A stretch of 11,079 bases of DNA from CAYFZR01 sp964347835 [NCBI: uncultured archaeon] (lineage in GTDB: Archaea; CAYFZR01). The stretch lies in NCBI GenBank assembly GCA_964347835.1, contig CAYFZR010000063.1:1-11079 (forward strand), given 5' to 3'. Shown here in pieces: positions 1 to 6,871 of this stretch. How positions within the stretch are numbered: position 1 is the stretch's first letter; each line of letters begins with the position of its first letter. The notes below the pieces were generated by a model. The model made no database searches. It had not been told where the DNA came from and was given only the letters and a program-made list of their open reading frames with translations. Made by a program: the position numbers and the translations under genes.

Positions 1-992
1 TCGTCACAGGGCCATTCCAATACGTCTTTATCTACCACTACACCGTCTCTAATTATCTCTATCTCTGCTGCTCCTGCTGTTCCGGCGTCTTCAGACACTC
101 CTGCGAGTTTTACCACGTAGTCTCCTACTGTCTTCTCTTCTCCTATGCTCATCCATCCCCAGAATATCTCTTTACCTACATCTATCTCATCGTAGTATGT
201 TCCGTCCGCGCTTTCATCCCACACGTACCACTTTTCCCCAAGCAATATCATGTATTCGTCGTGCTTTGCATCCCATTCGTCTTCTCCACCGGCGCCTGCG
301 TGTTCAGGTCCTTCACCGTTGTAAGTCGCTGTGTAATACTGCAATCCATCTTTTGAGAACTCCATTGTATCTCCGTCTCTGTTCTCAGCCCGTATGTATA
401 TGAACTCCTCATAGTCTGCATCGGTTTCGTGGCAGTCGTCTACGTCTTTGTTCACATCTAAGGTGTTTAGAGAAGGGGGACATGTTATCCAATATCCGGG
501 CCACAAAACCCCATCAATCTCTTCAGGGTATGCTCCCCAACTAGTTTCTTCTATCACCCAGTCACATTTATCTGCGAGCTCTCCATCGTCGTTTGCTATC
601 AACACATTCATGTACTGTTCGTTGCCGGTATCAGCGTTGGCATCGAATATTTCGTCGATAAAAGTAGGGAAAGTAGTAACATATATTTTATCAGTATCCG
701 CTTTAGAAGATATGTGGAAGGTTGCAGCATCATCCTCTGGAGTAGGTACTAATTCTGCTGCCTTTACTGCCATACTTCCTACCCTGGCCGCTATGTCGGC
801 TGCGCTCGCTACATCAGCAGCAGGAGCACCAGAACCTATAATTATTTCGCTGGTTATTACTCCATCCGTTACGTAGGGGAATCCTACTACGTTACCTACT
901 ACTTGAACGTCCTGTGCTGCTACTGCTCCGGCGAGAGTAGCACCCATCATTAGGGCTCCAGAAAGTACTGCACCTACTTTTCTGAGCCTCAC
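1..992 (-). CDS. S-layer protein, N-terminal 330 residues (partial; gene continues past left edge)
   Basis: I translated this frame by hand: it is open from a GTG at 992 to the window edge. It begins MRLRKVGAVLSGALMMGATL, a short basic stretch plus hydrophobic core typical of an exported protein, with likely cleavage near AVA|AQD. The next segment (GSGAPAADVASAADIAARVG) resembles the N-terminal S_layer_N domain of Methanococcus S-layer proteins, which carry a very similar 'GSNAA..DVVSAADVAAKIGS' block just after the signal. The rest is strongly acidic and rich in Thr, Tyr and Trp. Four cysteines are visible (DKCDW, ITCPP, DDCHE, WPCD), so structural disulfides are possible. Known role of the family: it self-assembles into the paracrystalline cell-surface lattice. 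The gene has its own strong-looking promoter and perfect ribosome site and is separated from the upstream genes by a terminator-like repeat. The C-terminal half and anchor lie outside the window. Confidence 0.85.
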   Translation of the reverse strand, partial: MRLRKVGAVLSGALMMGATLAGAVAAQDVQVVGNVVGFPYVTDGVITSEIIIGSGAPAADVASAADIAARVGSMAVKAAELVPTPEDDAATFHISSKADTDKIYVTTFPTFIDEIFDANADTGNEQYMNVLIANDDGELADKCDWVIEETSWGAYPEEIDGVLWPGYWITCPPSLNTLDVNKDVDDCHETDADYEEFIYIRAENRDGDTMEFSKDGLQYYTATYNGEGPEHAGAGGEDEWDAKHDEYMILLGEKWYVWDESADGTYYDEIDVGKEIFWGWMSIGEEKTVGDYVVKLAGVSEDAGTAGAAEIEIIRDGVVVDKDVLEWPCD

Positions 993-997
993 CTTAA

Positions 998-1003
998 ACC
1001 TCC
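998..1003 (-). promoter_or_regulatory. Ribosome binding site GGAGGT of the S-layer gene
   Basis: GGAGGT on the minus strand lies 5 nt before the GTG at 992 and is a full match to the archaeal anti-Shine-Dalgarno (consensus GGAGGTGAT). It decides the start: another in-frame GTG 24 nt upstream lacks such a site and would put charged residues ahead of the signal peptide. Confidence 0.8.
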
Positions 1004-1036
1004 TTGTTTTGCCCACTTGTGTTTTGGAACGGGAGC

Positions 1037-1043
1037 ATATAAA
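1037..1043 (-). promoter_or_regulatory. TATA box of the S-layer gene
   Basis: On the minus strand the sequence reads cctatTTATATgct, an archaeal TATA box. Transcription would begin about 25 nt downstream, near 1012-1016, giving a short leader of about 20 nt that just includes the GGAGGT site. This agrees with a highly expressed surface protein. Confidence 0.65.
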
Positions 1044-1054
1044 TAGGTATTTGT

Positions 1055-1066
1055 CGAAACTTTTCG
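1055..1066. repeat. Short palindrome upstream of the S-layer TATA box
   Basis: CGAAA-CT-TTTCG is a 5-bp inverted repeat with a 2-nt centre, 12 nt upstream of the TATA box. It could be an activator or repressor site, but a palindrome this short can arise by chance in AT-rich DNA. Confidence 0.3.
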
Positions 1067-1167
1067 TTTAGAATTTTTAGGAGAGTTCTAATCAGTTTGT
1101 TCAATGAGATTAATACATATTACATTAATCGTTGTTTCATCGTAACGGAAAATATTTAAAATTATAA

Positions 1168-1202
1168 AAAAAATAAAAAAATCACTTATTTTTTTATTTT
1201 TT
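1168..1202 (-). terminator. All-A/T inverted repeat, likely terminator of the RPA/RadA/LUD transcript
   Basis: A perfect 15-bp inverted repeat occupies 1168-1182 and 1188-1202 around a 5-nt loop (CACTT). On the minus strand the distal arm gives a run of seven T, an A, then more than six T. Archaeal RNA polymerase stops at oligo-T tracts, so this should end transcripts from the RPA-RadA side before the S-layer promoter. The symmetry means it could also act in the other direction. Confidence 0.6.
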
Positions 1203-1412
1203 AATTGAATGTTCTTGACTTGGGGGGCAGGACCACGGTGTGGTTTGGGATTCATAACTTCCGCATCTTTTGCTATAATTTCTTTTATTTTTTTCAAAAG
1301 CCTCTTTCCTATTTTCAACTACAATTACCACGATACCTCTCGACTTTAAAGCTTCTGCGATGTCTGTTATTATTTCTTCATCAGGTATTTTAGAGCATTT
1401 TTCATTACTCAT
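1194..1412 (-). pseudogene. Decayed LUD-domain (LutC-like) gene, frameshifted and truncated
   Basis: From ATG 1412 the frame gives MSNEKCSKIPDEEIITDIAE followed by ALKSRGIVVIVVENRKEAFEK, then changes into a Cys/Ser/Pro-rich tail and stops at 1194. Dropping one base from the seven-T tract at 1288-1294 (seven A on the coding strand) restores IKEIIAKDAEVMN. The restored sequence matches the opening of LUD-domain (DUF162) proteins: helix, 'IVVENxxEAxxKIKExI', '..AEVMN'. After about 1250 the resemblance ends; a real LUD protein would go on for over 100 residues. So there are two lesions: a +1 slip and loss of the C-terminal part. Family role: LUD proteins occur in lactate-oxidation complexes and as uncharacterised archaeal proteins. 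GAGGA lies 6 nt before the start, and RadA ends 94 nt upstream. The family call rests on remembered motif patterns. A lineage-specific small ORF is the alternative. Confidence 0.6.
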
Positions 1413-1506
1413 TTACATTCCTCTAAAGGTAGAATGAACTCAGAGAACTTCATTAGAGAGACGGTAGTACAAAATAACAGAATTAGAGGCTTTTATGATT
1501 TCTTTC

Positions 1507-2460
1507 TTAATCCCTGATTCCTGCCTCAATTATTCTGAATAAACATTCTCCTTCCGGCATGTTAGGTGAGTCTACCAGACGGGCTATCCTCTTCCCGCCC
1601 TTGCTCTTCCTCAAGTACAATCTAAAGGTCGCCTGGTGACCCACCACATGACCTCCAACCGCTTGGGTAGGGTCGCCGAAAAACATATCCGGTCTTGCCA
1701 TAACCTGATTAGTCACCAAAATAGAAAGATTGTAGAGGTCAGCAATTTTTTGAAGGGTGTGTAGATGCCTGTTTAGTTTTTGTTGTCTCGGAGCCAATGT
1801 ACCCCTTCCAATGTACTCCGCTCTAAAATGACTCGTCAAAGAATCCACTACTATAACGCCAATATCGCCTTCTTTTGTTAGGTCTTCTGCTTTTTCGGCG
1901 AGGAGCATTTGATGATCGCTGTTGTAGGCCCTCGCAACATGAATATTCTTTAAAGTTTCTGTCGGATCTAAATCTAAAGCCTCTGACATTTGCTGTATCC
2001 TTTCCGGGCGGAACGTATTTTCGGTATCTATGTATATGGCTCCTCTCTCTAAACCTCCTAATTCCTTAGGTAATTGAACGCTTACCGCAACTTGGTGAGC
2101 TAATTGAGTTTTACCTGATCCAAATTCCCCGAACAACTCGGTTATTGCTTGGGTCTCTACACCGCCTCCGATTAGGTGGTTGAAATTATTACTGTAAGTG
2201 GTAATCCTGCCTATTTGCATTCTCTTCTCTAATATTTCGTCTCCCCTAACAAATCCCATATCACAAGCGTCTCTAGCCGAATTTATGATTTTTGCTGCAG
2301 TACTCTCCCCTATATCTGCAACCTCTTTTATCTCTATGGGAGTTGCAACCGCAATAGATTCCAATGAAAGGTAACCAGCCTCTCTTAACTTCTCTGCGAT
2401 TGCAGGACCAACTCCTGGTAATTCCTCCAAATTCTTTATTTTTTCCATATCTTCAACCAT
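1507..2460 (-). CDS. radA: RadA recombinase, 317 aa
   Basis: Archaeal RecA/Rad51-family recombinase that forms ATP-dependent filaments on single-stranded DNA and drives strand exchange in homologous recombination. The N-terminal helix-hairpin-helix domain spans about residues 10-65 ([12 protein letters not shown]). A linker carries the polymerisation motif F-V-R-G at 70-73; the second anchor is Gly where many RadA have Ala, though Gly also occurs in methanococcal RadA. Walker A is GEFGSGKTQ (111-119), Walker B is VIVVDS (202-207), and the DNA-binding L2 loop is about 251-270 (NQVMARPD...AVGGH). The length is normal and there is no intein. The ATG at 2460 overlaps the RPA stop by 8 nt, which suggests translational coupling. 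An ATG four codons in (2448), 4 nt after GGTTGA, is an equally plausible start. Confidence 0.97.
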   Translation of the reverse strand: MVEDMEKIKNLEELPGVGPAIAEKLREAGYLSLESIAVATPIEIKEVADIGESTAAKIINSARDACDMGFVRGDEILEKRMQIGRITTYSNNFNHLIGGGVETQAITELFGEFGSGKTQLAHQVAVSVQLPKELGGLERGAIYIDTENTFRPERIQQMSEALDLDPTETLKNIHVARAYNSDHQMLLAEKAEDLTKEGDIGVIVVDSLTSHFRAEYIGRGTLAPRQQKLNRHLHTLQKIADLYNLSILVTNQVMARPDMFFGDPTQAVGGHVVGHQATFRLYLRKSKGGKRIARLVDSPNMPEGECLFRIIEAGIRD

Positions 2461-3802
2461 CCAAATCTAACTCCTCTATCAACACCTTAGCCTCTTCCAA
2501 GGGGTTTACATCATTTATCCTCCCGACTCTAAATTCCGTCTGTCCGGTAAAATCGTCAATATTTGTTTTCCCGGATAATATATACTCCTTCCCTACTACT
2601 TCTTCTTTTTTAATGTTGAAAATTTCAGGATCTCTTTGAATGGATTCTTCCAATTCTTTCGCCTTTGTTTTCAACAAATCTTCTGCTGCCTTTCCAAAGA
2701 AAACAACTTTAATGTTAGCGGTTCCATCGTCAATCATTCCACTTACAACCAATCTTGGTTCTGGCTCTATTTTGCCGCAGTTTTCGCACACATATTCGGT
2801 TCCTTCTTGGCGGGTTCCTCTCTTGCAAATGGGGCAAGCATGATATAAAGGTCTCCTATCGTACAAATGGATTAACATTCCCCTAATCTCATAGAGTCCC
2901 TCTTCAGTAATGTCATTTATGGAGACCCTCGGGACATCCCTCTCTACTATTTCTATTTCTTCCAAATCCTTTTCTTCTTCTACTAAAATCCTTCCTCGCC
3001 ACCCCAGATGCAACTCTGGACCCCTTAAACCTTCTCTTGAATAAGCATCCAATACCCTTACGATGTTTCCCTCATCTATATCTCTGTCTTCTATCAATTT
3101 AACATCAGAGTCCCATAAGGTAAGAGGTATAGTACCAGTTTCATCTCCAACTATCAACGTTGCTGCTCTTCCGGTTTTATCCTCTCTTTGGAACTCTCTT
3201 ATTTCTGATGTCCATATTACTTTTCCCTGAATGTTTACGCTATCCATGCCTACTTCGATGTCGGAGATCGGAATAAGTTTAGGTATTTCTACGGGGGGTA
3301 AATCCATTTCTATCTCTGGATCAACTTCTATTGATCCAAATCTGCCTAAATGACACTCTATCCCACTTAAACCCTCTTTTGAATAAGCACCTCTTATCTT
3401 GACTACGTCTCCTTCTTTTAATTTCTTCACGTAGTCTACATCTTTTCCCCACAGAACTATTCTAATGCTTGAGGTTTTGTCTAGAATTTCTATGTTAGCG
3501 ACCTTTCCTTTCGAGCCATCTTGTCTTTCAAACTCTCTAGGTTTAAAAACTTGAGATACTCTCCCGATTAATGTAAGATTGTTCATGTTCGTCCTTATCT
3601 CATTAATCTTTATTGGTTTAGTTTCAGGTAATTCCAACAAATTTATACCCATTTCTTTTGCTACGACGTGTGCGGCGCCTTCTGGTGTTATTAAGCCTCC
3701 AAACTCTTGTTGCTTCTTTTGTACTAACTCTATAATTGAATTTTTATCTTTTTTAGTTCGTTTCGAAATTTCTTCAATAATCTCATCCAGATTTTTATCC
3801 AT
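2453..3802 (-). CDS. rpa: Replication protein A, single-chain, three OB folds plus zinc finger, 449 aa
   Basis: Single-stranded DNA-binding protein for replication and repair, related to eukaryotic RPA70. The N-terminal helical segment (1-60, with the [13 protein letters not shown] stretch usual in euryarchaeal RPA) precedes OB fold A (about 72-162) and OB fold B (about 185-275). These two are internal duplicates: [16 protein letters not shown] and [16 protein letters not shown] occupy the same place in each. OB fold C (about 300-432) holds a four-cysteine zinc site, C323-x2-C326 and C339-x2-C342. It is shorter than the roughly 650-residue four-OB form of Methanocaldococcus. It sits directly upstream of radA with an 8-nt overlap, so the ssDNA coat and the recombinase that replaces it should be made together. 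Its own TATA-like box lies about 35 nt before the start. Confidence 0.95.
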   Translation of the reverse strand: MDKNLDEIIEEISKRTKKDKNSIIELVQKKQQEFGGLITPEGAAHVVAKEMGINLLELPETKPIKINEIRTNMNNLTLIGRVSQVFKPREFERQDGSKGKVANIEILDKTSSIRIVLWGKDVDYVKKLKEGDVVKIRGAYSKEGLSGIECHLGRFGSIEVDPEIEMDLPPVEIPKLIPISDIEVGMDSVNIQGKVIWTSEIREFQREDKTGRAATLIVGDETGTIPLTLWDSDVKLIEDRDIDEGNIVRVLDAYSREGLRGPELHLGWRGRILVEEEKDLEEIEIVERDVPRVSINDITEEGLYEIRGMLIHLYDRRPLYHACPICKRGTRQEGTEYVCENCGKIEPEPRLVVSGMIDDGTANIKVVFFGKAAEDLLKTKAKELEESIQRDPEIFNIKKEEVVGKEYILSGKTNIDDFTGQTEFRVGRINDVNPLEEAKVLIEELDLDG

Positions 3803-3836
3803 ACCGATACCCTCTCTAACCCTCTACGAGCAAAGA

Positions 3837-3844
3837 TAATAAAA
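3837..3844 (-). promoter_or_regulatory. TATA-like box upstream of RPA
   Basis: The minus strand reads cccaccTTTTATTA-type sequence (TTTTATTA at 3844-3837) in the 103-nt gap between the EngB stop and the RPA start. The predicted transcript would begin near 3812-3816 with a leader of about 10-14 nt. RPA-RadA may therefore be transcribed independently of Sec61-beta/EngB. Confidence 0.45.
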
Positions 3845-3905
3845 GGTGGCATCATATCTGTCAATTCTAAGCCTTTGAAGTGAATACAAGATAGATTGAA
3901 AATTT

Positions 3906-4484
3906 CTAGGCACCCTTGCCCACCTCGTCTATTCGCCTCCTAATTACCCTCTTCAACAATAAAATGTTTTCCCCAGTCTTTGCAGAAACAGGTATAAATC
4001 GATCTGACCATTGTCTCCATGGAGGTAAGAGCCCTAATTTTTCACATATTTTGTCTAAAACTTCGTCCAATTTATCTTTCCTTATTTTATCAATTTTATT
4101 TACTACTAAGATAGGATTGAGGTCTAATTCATTTAATAACTCAAAAAACTCTATATCGATTGGTATCTGACCTTTTTTTTCCCATCTATCAACTATCTCG
4201 ATAAAACTTTTACAGTCTATTATCTGAACTCCAAACAAAATTTCCTTGCTGTTTTCTTCGATATATCTGACTAAATTCCTTTTAATTTTCTCTTGAATCC
4301 TATCTGGAACTCCATACATAAAACCCAAGCCCGGAAAATCTAAAAAAACTAGATCGTTTAGGTAGTACTTGTTTATCCTTCTTGTCGATCCAGGTTTTTT
4401 ACCTACTGGAATTTTTTTTCCTGTAATCATTCTTAATATACTGGATTTCCCTACGTTCGATCTACCAACAAAAATCACCTGCAT
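3906..4484 (-). CDS. engB: EngB/YihA-type GTP-binding protein, 192 aa
   Basis: Circularly uniform TrmE-Era-EngA-EngB-type P-loop GTPase. G1 is GRSNVGKSS (7-15), G2 is the Thr of GSTR (T34), G3 is DFPG (49-52), G4 is NKID (129-132) and G5 is VSAKTG (166-171). The K-x-PGSTR stretch after G1 and the Trp/Pro-rich run before G5 are characteristic of EngB. Bacterial EngB assists assembly of the large ribosomal subunit; the archaeal members are presumed to act likewise but are less studied. The protein is of normal single-domain length. GAAGGAA lies 8 nt before the ATG at 4484. It follows Sec61-beta after 42 nt on the same strand, so the two are probably co-transcribed. Confidence 0.93.
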   Translation of the reverse strand: MQVIFVGRSNVGKSSILRMITGKKIPVGKKPGSTRRINKYYLNDLVFLDFPGLGFMYGVPDRIQEKIKRNLVRYIEENSKEILFGVQIIDCKSFIEIVDRWEKKGQIPIDIEFFELLNELDLNPILVVNKIDKIRKDKLDEVLDKICEKLGLLPPWRQWSDRFIPVSAKTGENILLLKRVIRRRIDEVGKGA

Positions 4485-4526
4485 GGTGAATTCCTTCTTA
4501 ATGGAAAATTAAGTAAGAGGATTTCA

Positions 4527-4700
4527 TCAAATGCCTAACAAATGGATGGCAATTTCCACCCCAACAAGAACAAGAGTAAATCCAATAACTGCCTCTGGAC
4601 TTATATGTATCTTCGATTCTTCCACGTCCATGTATCTGACTAATCCAGCAGCCGAAGATGGTAATTGTGTTTTCTCCTTTTTACCCTTTGCTTTTACCAT
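4527..4700 (-). CDS. Preprotein translocase Sec61-beta (SecG) subunit, 57 aa
   Basis: Small tail-anchored subunit of the SecYEG translocon. The sequence shows a Lys-rich cytoplasmic N terminus, the family signature LPSSAAGLVRYMDVEESKIH, then I-S-P-E and a single C-terminal TM helix (about 37-55) ending LLGI. The archaeal family typically has this layout and is 50-60 residues long. The start was chosen at ATG 4700, giving MVKAKGKK, because GGTGATC lies immediately upstream. A longer frame from 4721 would add MIAVGDH but would begin on top of the promoter region. The gene diverges from the amidohydrolase gene and heads the Sec61-beta/EngB run. Confidence 0.93.
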   Translation of the reverse strand: MVKAKGKKEKTQLPSSAAGLVRYMDVEESKIHISPEAVIGFTLVLVGVEIAIHLLGI

Positions 4701-4725
4701 ATGATCACCCACAGCAATCAATATC

Positions 4726-4750
4726 TATAAAAACTTTTATCCTATAAATA
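4726..4750. promoter_or_regulatory. Divergent promoter between Sec61-beta and the amidohydrolase
   Basis: Two TATA-like elements lie here. TATAAATA at 4743-4750 can serve the plus-strand amidohydrolase (initiation near 4775). Read on the minus strand as TATTTATA, it can serve Sec61-beta (initiation near 4718). TTTTTATA at 4733-4726 (minus) is a second choice for Sec61-beta but would give an almost leaderless transcript. Confidence 0.5.
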
Positions 4751-4817
4751 CCCTCGGGAAATCTTAAAGGGATTAGGAGTGCGGGAATGCAAGAAAAAAC
4801 CATGTGAAGGGCGAAAG

Positions 4818-5894
4818 ATGATATTGAAAAACCTTTTAATATTTTATTCTCAAGATTTAGAGCCTCGTTTAGGATATTTAAAAATAAAAGGTGATGAGAT
4901 AACAGAAATAGGGGAAGGATCTAATTTTTATGGTATAGATATGAAAAAAAGATGGGTTTTGCCCCCTTTTATAAACGCCCATACTCACATTGGGGATTCT
5001 TGTTTCATTGAACGCTGTTACAATCTAAATTTAGAAGAGTGCGTTGGTCCAAAGGGTATTAAACATAAATTATTCGAGAAAAAGAGCAGAGAGGATCTCA
5101 TACAGGGTATTAAAAATTCCTTAGATATTATGCTTAGTTGTGGAACTCTAGCTTTCTGCGACTTTAGAGAAGGCGGGAAGAATGGCATGGTTTTATTGAA
5201 AGAGGCATTAAAGTACTATCCGCTTAATGGAATAATCCTCGGCAGACCCAATGGCGACTATGATACTATCGAATACGCTGACGGTTGGGGAATTAGTTCT
5301 ATAAGAGACTATGATAGAGAAGAACTTGAAAAAATGAGCATTAAAAGGGGAAATAAGTTGCTCGGGATTCATGCATGTGAACTCTTTTCCAACGAATTAA
5401 TGGAATGTATGAAATATCAACCGGATTTTCTGGTACACCTAACCAAAGCGAGCGAGTATGAGGTTGACTATGTATTAAAGAAAGATGTCCCAGTTGTCAT
5501 TTGCCCAAGAAGTAATCTCTATTTTCGTTTAGGATTTCCCCCGGTTGATTTACTAAACGCTAAATACCTCTGTCTGGGAACGGACAATGCCATGACTAAT
5601 ACACCAGATATACTCGAAGAGATGCGTTTTTCTTTTCGTTTTTACAGTTATATTTCGAAACGTGCTATAGATCCTAAGCCTTTTTTAAAGGCAATAACTA
5701 TAAATCCTTCTAGAGTATTGAAATTAGATGATTTTGGTCCGATTGAAGAGGGTAAAAAAGCAAATTTAGTCGTAATGAATCCAAACAGGGAACTGAAATG
5801 GGCAAAAGACCCAATATTAGGTCTAGTTTCTAGAGGAAGGGGGGAATATATTCATCAAGTGATTAGAAATGGTAAAATTTTAATATGCAAATGA
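4818..5894 (+). CDS. Amidohydrolase-superfamily protein (chlorohydrolase/deaminase-like), 358 aa
   Basis: Metal-dependent hydrolase with a TIM-barrel core, related to the adenosine/cytosine/S-adenosylhomocysteine deaminase and chlorohydrolase group. Expected metal and catalytic residues are present: H55 and H57 in NAHTH, H185 and E188 in HACE, H207 in VHLTKA, and D256 in GTDNAM. CPRSN (229-233) and the C-terminal 'GPIEEGKKANLVVMN' stretch are also typical. The protein is shorter than the usual 420-440 residues of nucleoside deaminases, so the substrate is not predictable; a cytosolic aminohydrolase of a purine, pyrimidine or guanidino compound is the broad guess. The ATG at 4818 was chosen because an amidohydrolase N-terminal strand (MILKNLLIF) begins there and GTGA precedes it by 10 nt. 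An upstream GTG at 4779 would add 13 unlikely Cys/Lys-rich residues. It is a single-gene unit, diverging from Sec61-beta. Confidence 0.85.
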   Translation: MILKNLLIFYSQDLEPRLGYLKIKGDEITEIGEGSNFYGIDMKKRWVLPPFINAHTHIGDSCFIERCYNLNLEECVGPKGIKHKLFEKKSREDLIQGIKNSLDIMLSCGTLAFCDFREGGKNGMVLLKEALKYYPLNGIILGRPNGDYDTIEYADGWGISSIRDYDREELEKMSIKRGNKLLGIHACELFSNELMECMKYQPDFLVHLTKASEYEVDYVLKKDVPVVICPRSNLYFRLGFPPVDLLNAKYLCLGTDNAMTNTPDILEEMRFSFRFYSYISKRAIDPKPFLKAITINPSRVLKLDDFGPIEEGKKANLVVMNPNRELKWAKDPILGLVSRGRGEYIHQVIRNGKILICK

Positions 5895-5914
5895 TTTACA
5901 TCGGATAAAAAAGA

Positions 5915-5949
5915 GCAACGTGCCTCGTTAGATCTGCGGCGTGTCAGAT
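5915..5949. other. GC-rich structured intergenic element (shares a 23-nt motif with 11055-11077)
   Basis: The 110-nt gap between the amidohydrolase and CBS genes is AT-rich except here. An imperfect palindrome AACG-TGCCT-CGTT (5917-5929) is followed by a second hairpin, ATCTG (5932-5936) with CAGAT (5945-5949) around an 8-nt loop. The segment 5915-5937 matches 11055-11077 at 18 of 23 positions. On the minus strand the first hairpin is followed by GCTCTTTTTT, which looks like a terminator, but no minus-strand gene lies upstream. In a thermophile, GC-rich islands between AT-rich genes often mark structured RNA. Function is unknown. Confidence 0.4.
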
Positions 5950-5953
5950 ATAC

Positions 5954-5961
5954 TTTATATA
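5954..5961 (+). promoter_or_regulatory. TATA box of the CBS-protein/GlyRS operon
   Basis: TTTATATA lies 44-51 nt before the ATG at 6005. Initiation is expected near 5983-5988, leaving a leader of about 20 nt that contains GGTGA (5994-5998), 6 nt before the start. Confidence 0.65.
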
Positions 5962-6004
5962 TGATAACAGAAATTAGAATGAGGCATAAAGTTGGTGACT
6001 ATCA

Positions 6005-6859
6005 ATGCTGGTAAAAGAGATAATGATTACCGATCCTACAACCGTAAAGGTCCCAAGTAACACCTTAGAAGCTATTGAGATAATGAAAAAATATAACATA
6101 TCTTCTCTACCGGTCGTAAAGGAGGATACAGAGAAACTTATGGGAATAGTTACAAGATCTGACATAGCCAAAAACCCGGAGGAAGAGCAACTCGCTCTAG
6201 TTATGGTTAGGGAACCCATAACTGTTTCTTCAGATGACGATATAAAAGTGGCAGCGAAAATCATGGTGGAAAAAGGATTCAGGAGACTTCCTGTAGTAGA
6301 TGGGGACAAGTTAGTTGGTCTAGTATCCGTTCATGACATTGTAACCAAAGTCATTCCCAAAACTGAAATAAAAATGACGGTAGAGGATTTCATGACGAGG
6401 AAATGTACCATAGTATGGTCTAAAACTCCTCTATCCGTTGCATTAGAGATTCTAAGACTCTCAGGTGAAAGAAGTCTTATCGCTGTCGAAAGTGATGGCA
6501 AATATTCTGGTGTTGTCTCAGAAAAAGATTTTGTGTCAGTTTTAGAGGAGGAATCTGAGGACACAATCGTGAATTTCTCAACGATATCAGACGGTGATCT
6601 TTGGACTTGGGAGAGGATTGACAGTAAAAATAAACATTACGTAGTAAAAGAAAAATTCAAGATTCCTGATCTGTTTGTAGAAAATATAATTAACAAAGAA
6701 GTCTTGAAGGTAACAAAAAGGACGCCGATTCAAGAGTGTACAAAAAGAATGAAAAAGTCAAAAATCGATGTTCTACCAGTAATAAATGCTGAAGGAAGAA
6801 TAGAAGGTGTGGTTAAAGATATAGATTTGGTAAGAATATTTTTAGATTATTTGGAGTGA
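6005..6859 (+). CDS. Four-CBS-domain protein, 284 aa
   Basis: Protein made only of CBS repeats, arranged as two tandem pairs (Bateman modules). CBS1 is about residues 3-58 (starts VKEIMITDPTTV), CBS2 about 66-117 (VMVREPITV), CBS3 about 125-181 (TVEDFMTRKCTIV), and CBS4 about 226-283 (ENIINKEVLKV). The repeats share the LPVV strand and 'GIVTRSDI' / 'GLVSVHDI' / 'GVVSEKDF' / 'GVVKDIDL' ends, with the Asp that usually contacts ribose of a bound nucleotide. A linker of about 40 residues separates CBS3 and CBS4. No catalytic or DNA-binding domain is visible. Stand-alone CBS proteins sense AMP, ATP or S-adenosylmethionine and regulate partners. GGTGA precedes the start. The stop is 12 nt before the glycyl-tRNA synthetase start, so the two are almost certainly one transcript. 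A regulatory link to the synthetase is possible but unproven. Confidence 0.93.
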   Translation: MLVKEIMITDPTTVKVPSNTLEAIEIMKKYNISSLPVVKEDTEKLMGIVTRSDIAKNPEEEQLALVMVREPITVSSDDDIKVAAKIMVEKGFRRLPVVDGDKLVGLVSVHDIVTKVIPKTEIKMTVEDFMTRKCTIVWSKTPLSVALEILRLSGERSLIAVESDGKYSGVVSEKDFVSVLEEESEDTIVNFSTISDGDLWTWERIDSKNKHYVVKEKFKIPDLFVENIINKEVLKVTKRTPIQECTKRMKKSKIDVLPVINAEGRIEGVVKDIDLVRIFLDYLE

Positions 6860-6861
6860 TT

Positions 6862-6867
6862 GGTGAT
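6862..6867 (+). promoter_or_regulatory. Ribosome binding site deciding the GlyRS start
   Basis: GGTGAT stands 4 nt before the ATG at 6872, immediately after the CBS stop codon. It overrules the TTG at 6860, which is also in frame but would include the Shine-Dalgarno inside the coding region. Confidence 0.8.
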
Positions 6868-6871
6868 TGAA

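Noticed and set aside
197-876. Plus-strand open frames at 197-403 and 448-876
   Set aside because: They are antisense to the continuous S-layer reading frame, which has a promoter, ribosome site, signal peptide and family motif; these frames show none.
1088-1318. Minus-strand frame from 1318 to 1088 as a separate 76-residue gene
   Set aside because: Its useful part is the frame-restored continuation of the LUD remnant; the rest runs through the A/T inverted repeat, and its ATG has no ribosome site.
1409-1453. 14-codon minus ORF (MKFSEFILPLEECK) overlapping the LUD start by ATGA
   Set aside because: There is no Shine-Dalgarno and no recognisable leader-peptide pattern; such short frames are frequent by chance.
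2453-3802. Intein or frameshift in RPA because of the repeated OB sequences
   Set aside because: The repeats are the normal OB-fold duplication of archaeal RPA, and the frame is uninterrupted.
5915-5949. Box C/D or H/ACA guide RNA, or tRNA fragment, in the GC-rich gap
   Set aside because: No RTGATGA/CTGA box pair, ACA box or tRNA arms could be found in or around it.
5974-6564. Minus-strand open frames opposite the CBS gene
   Set aside because: They are shadows of the CBS reading frame, without start signals or plausible protein composition.
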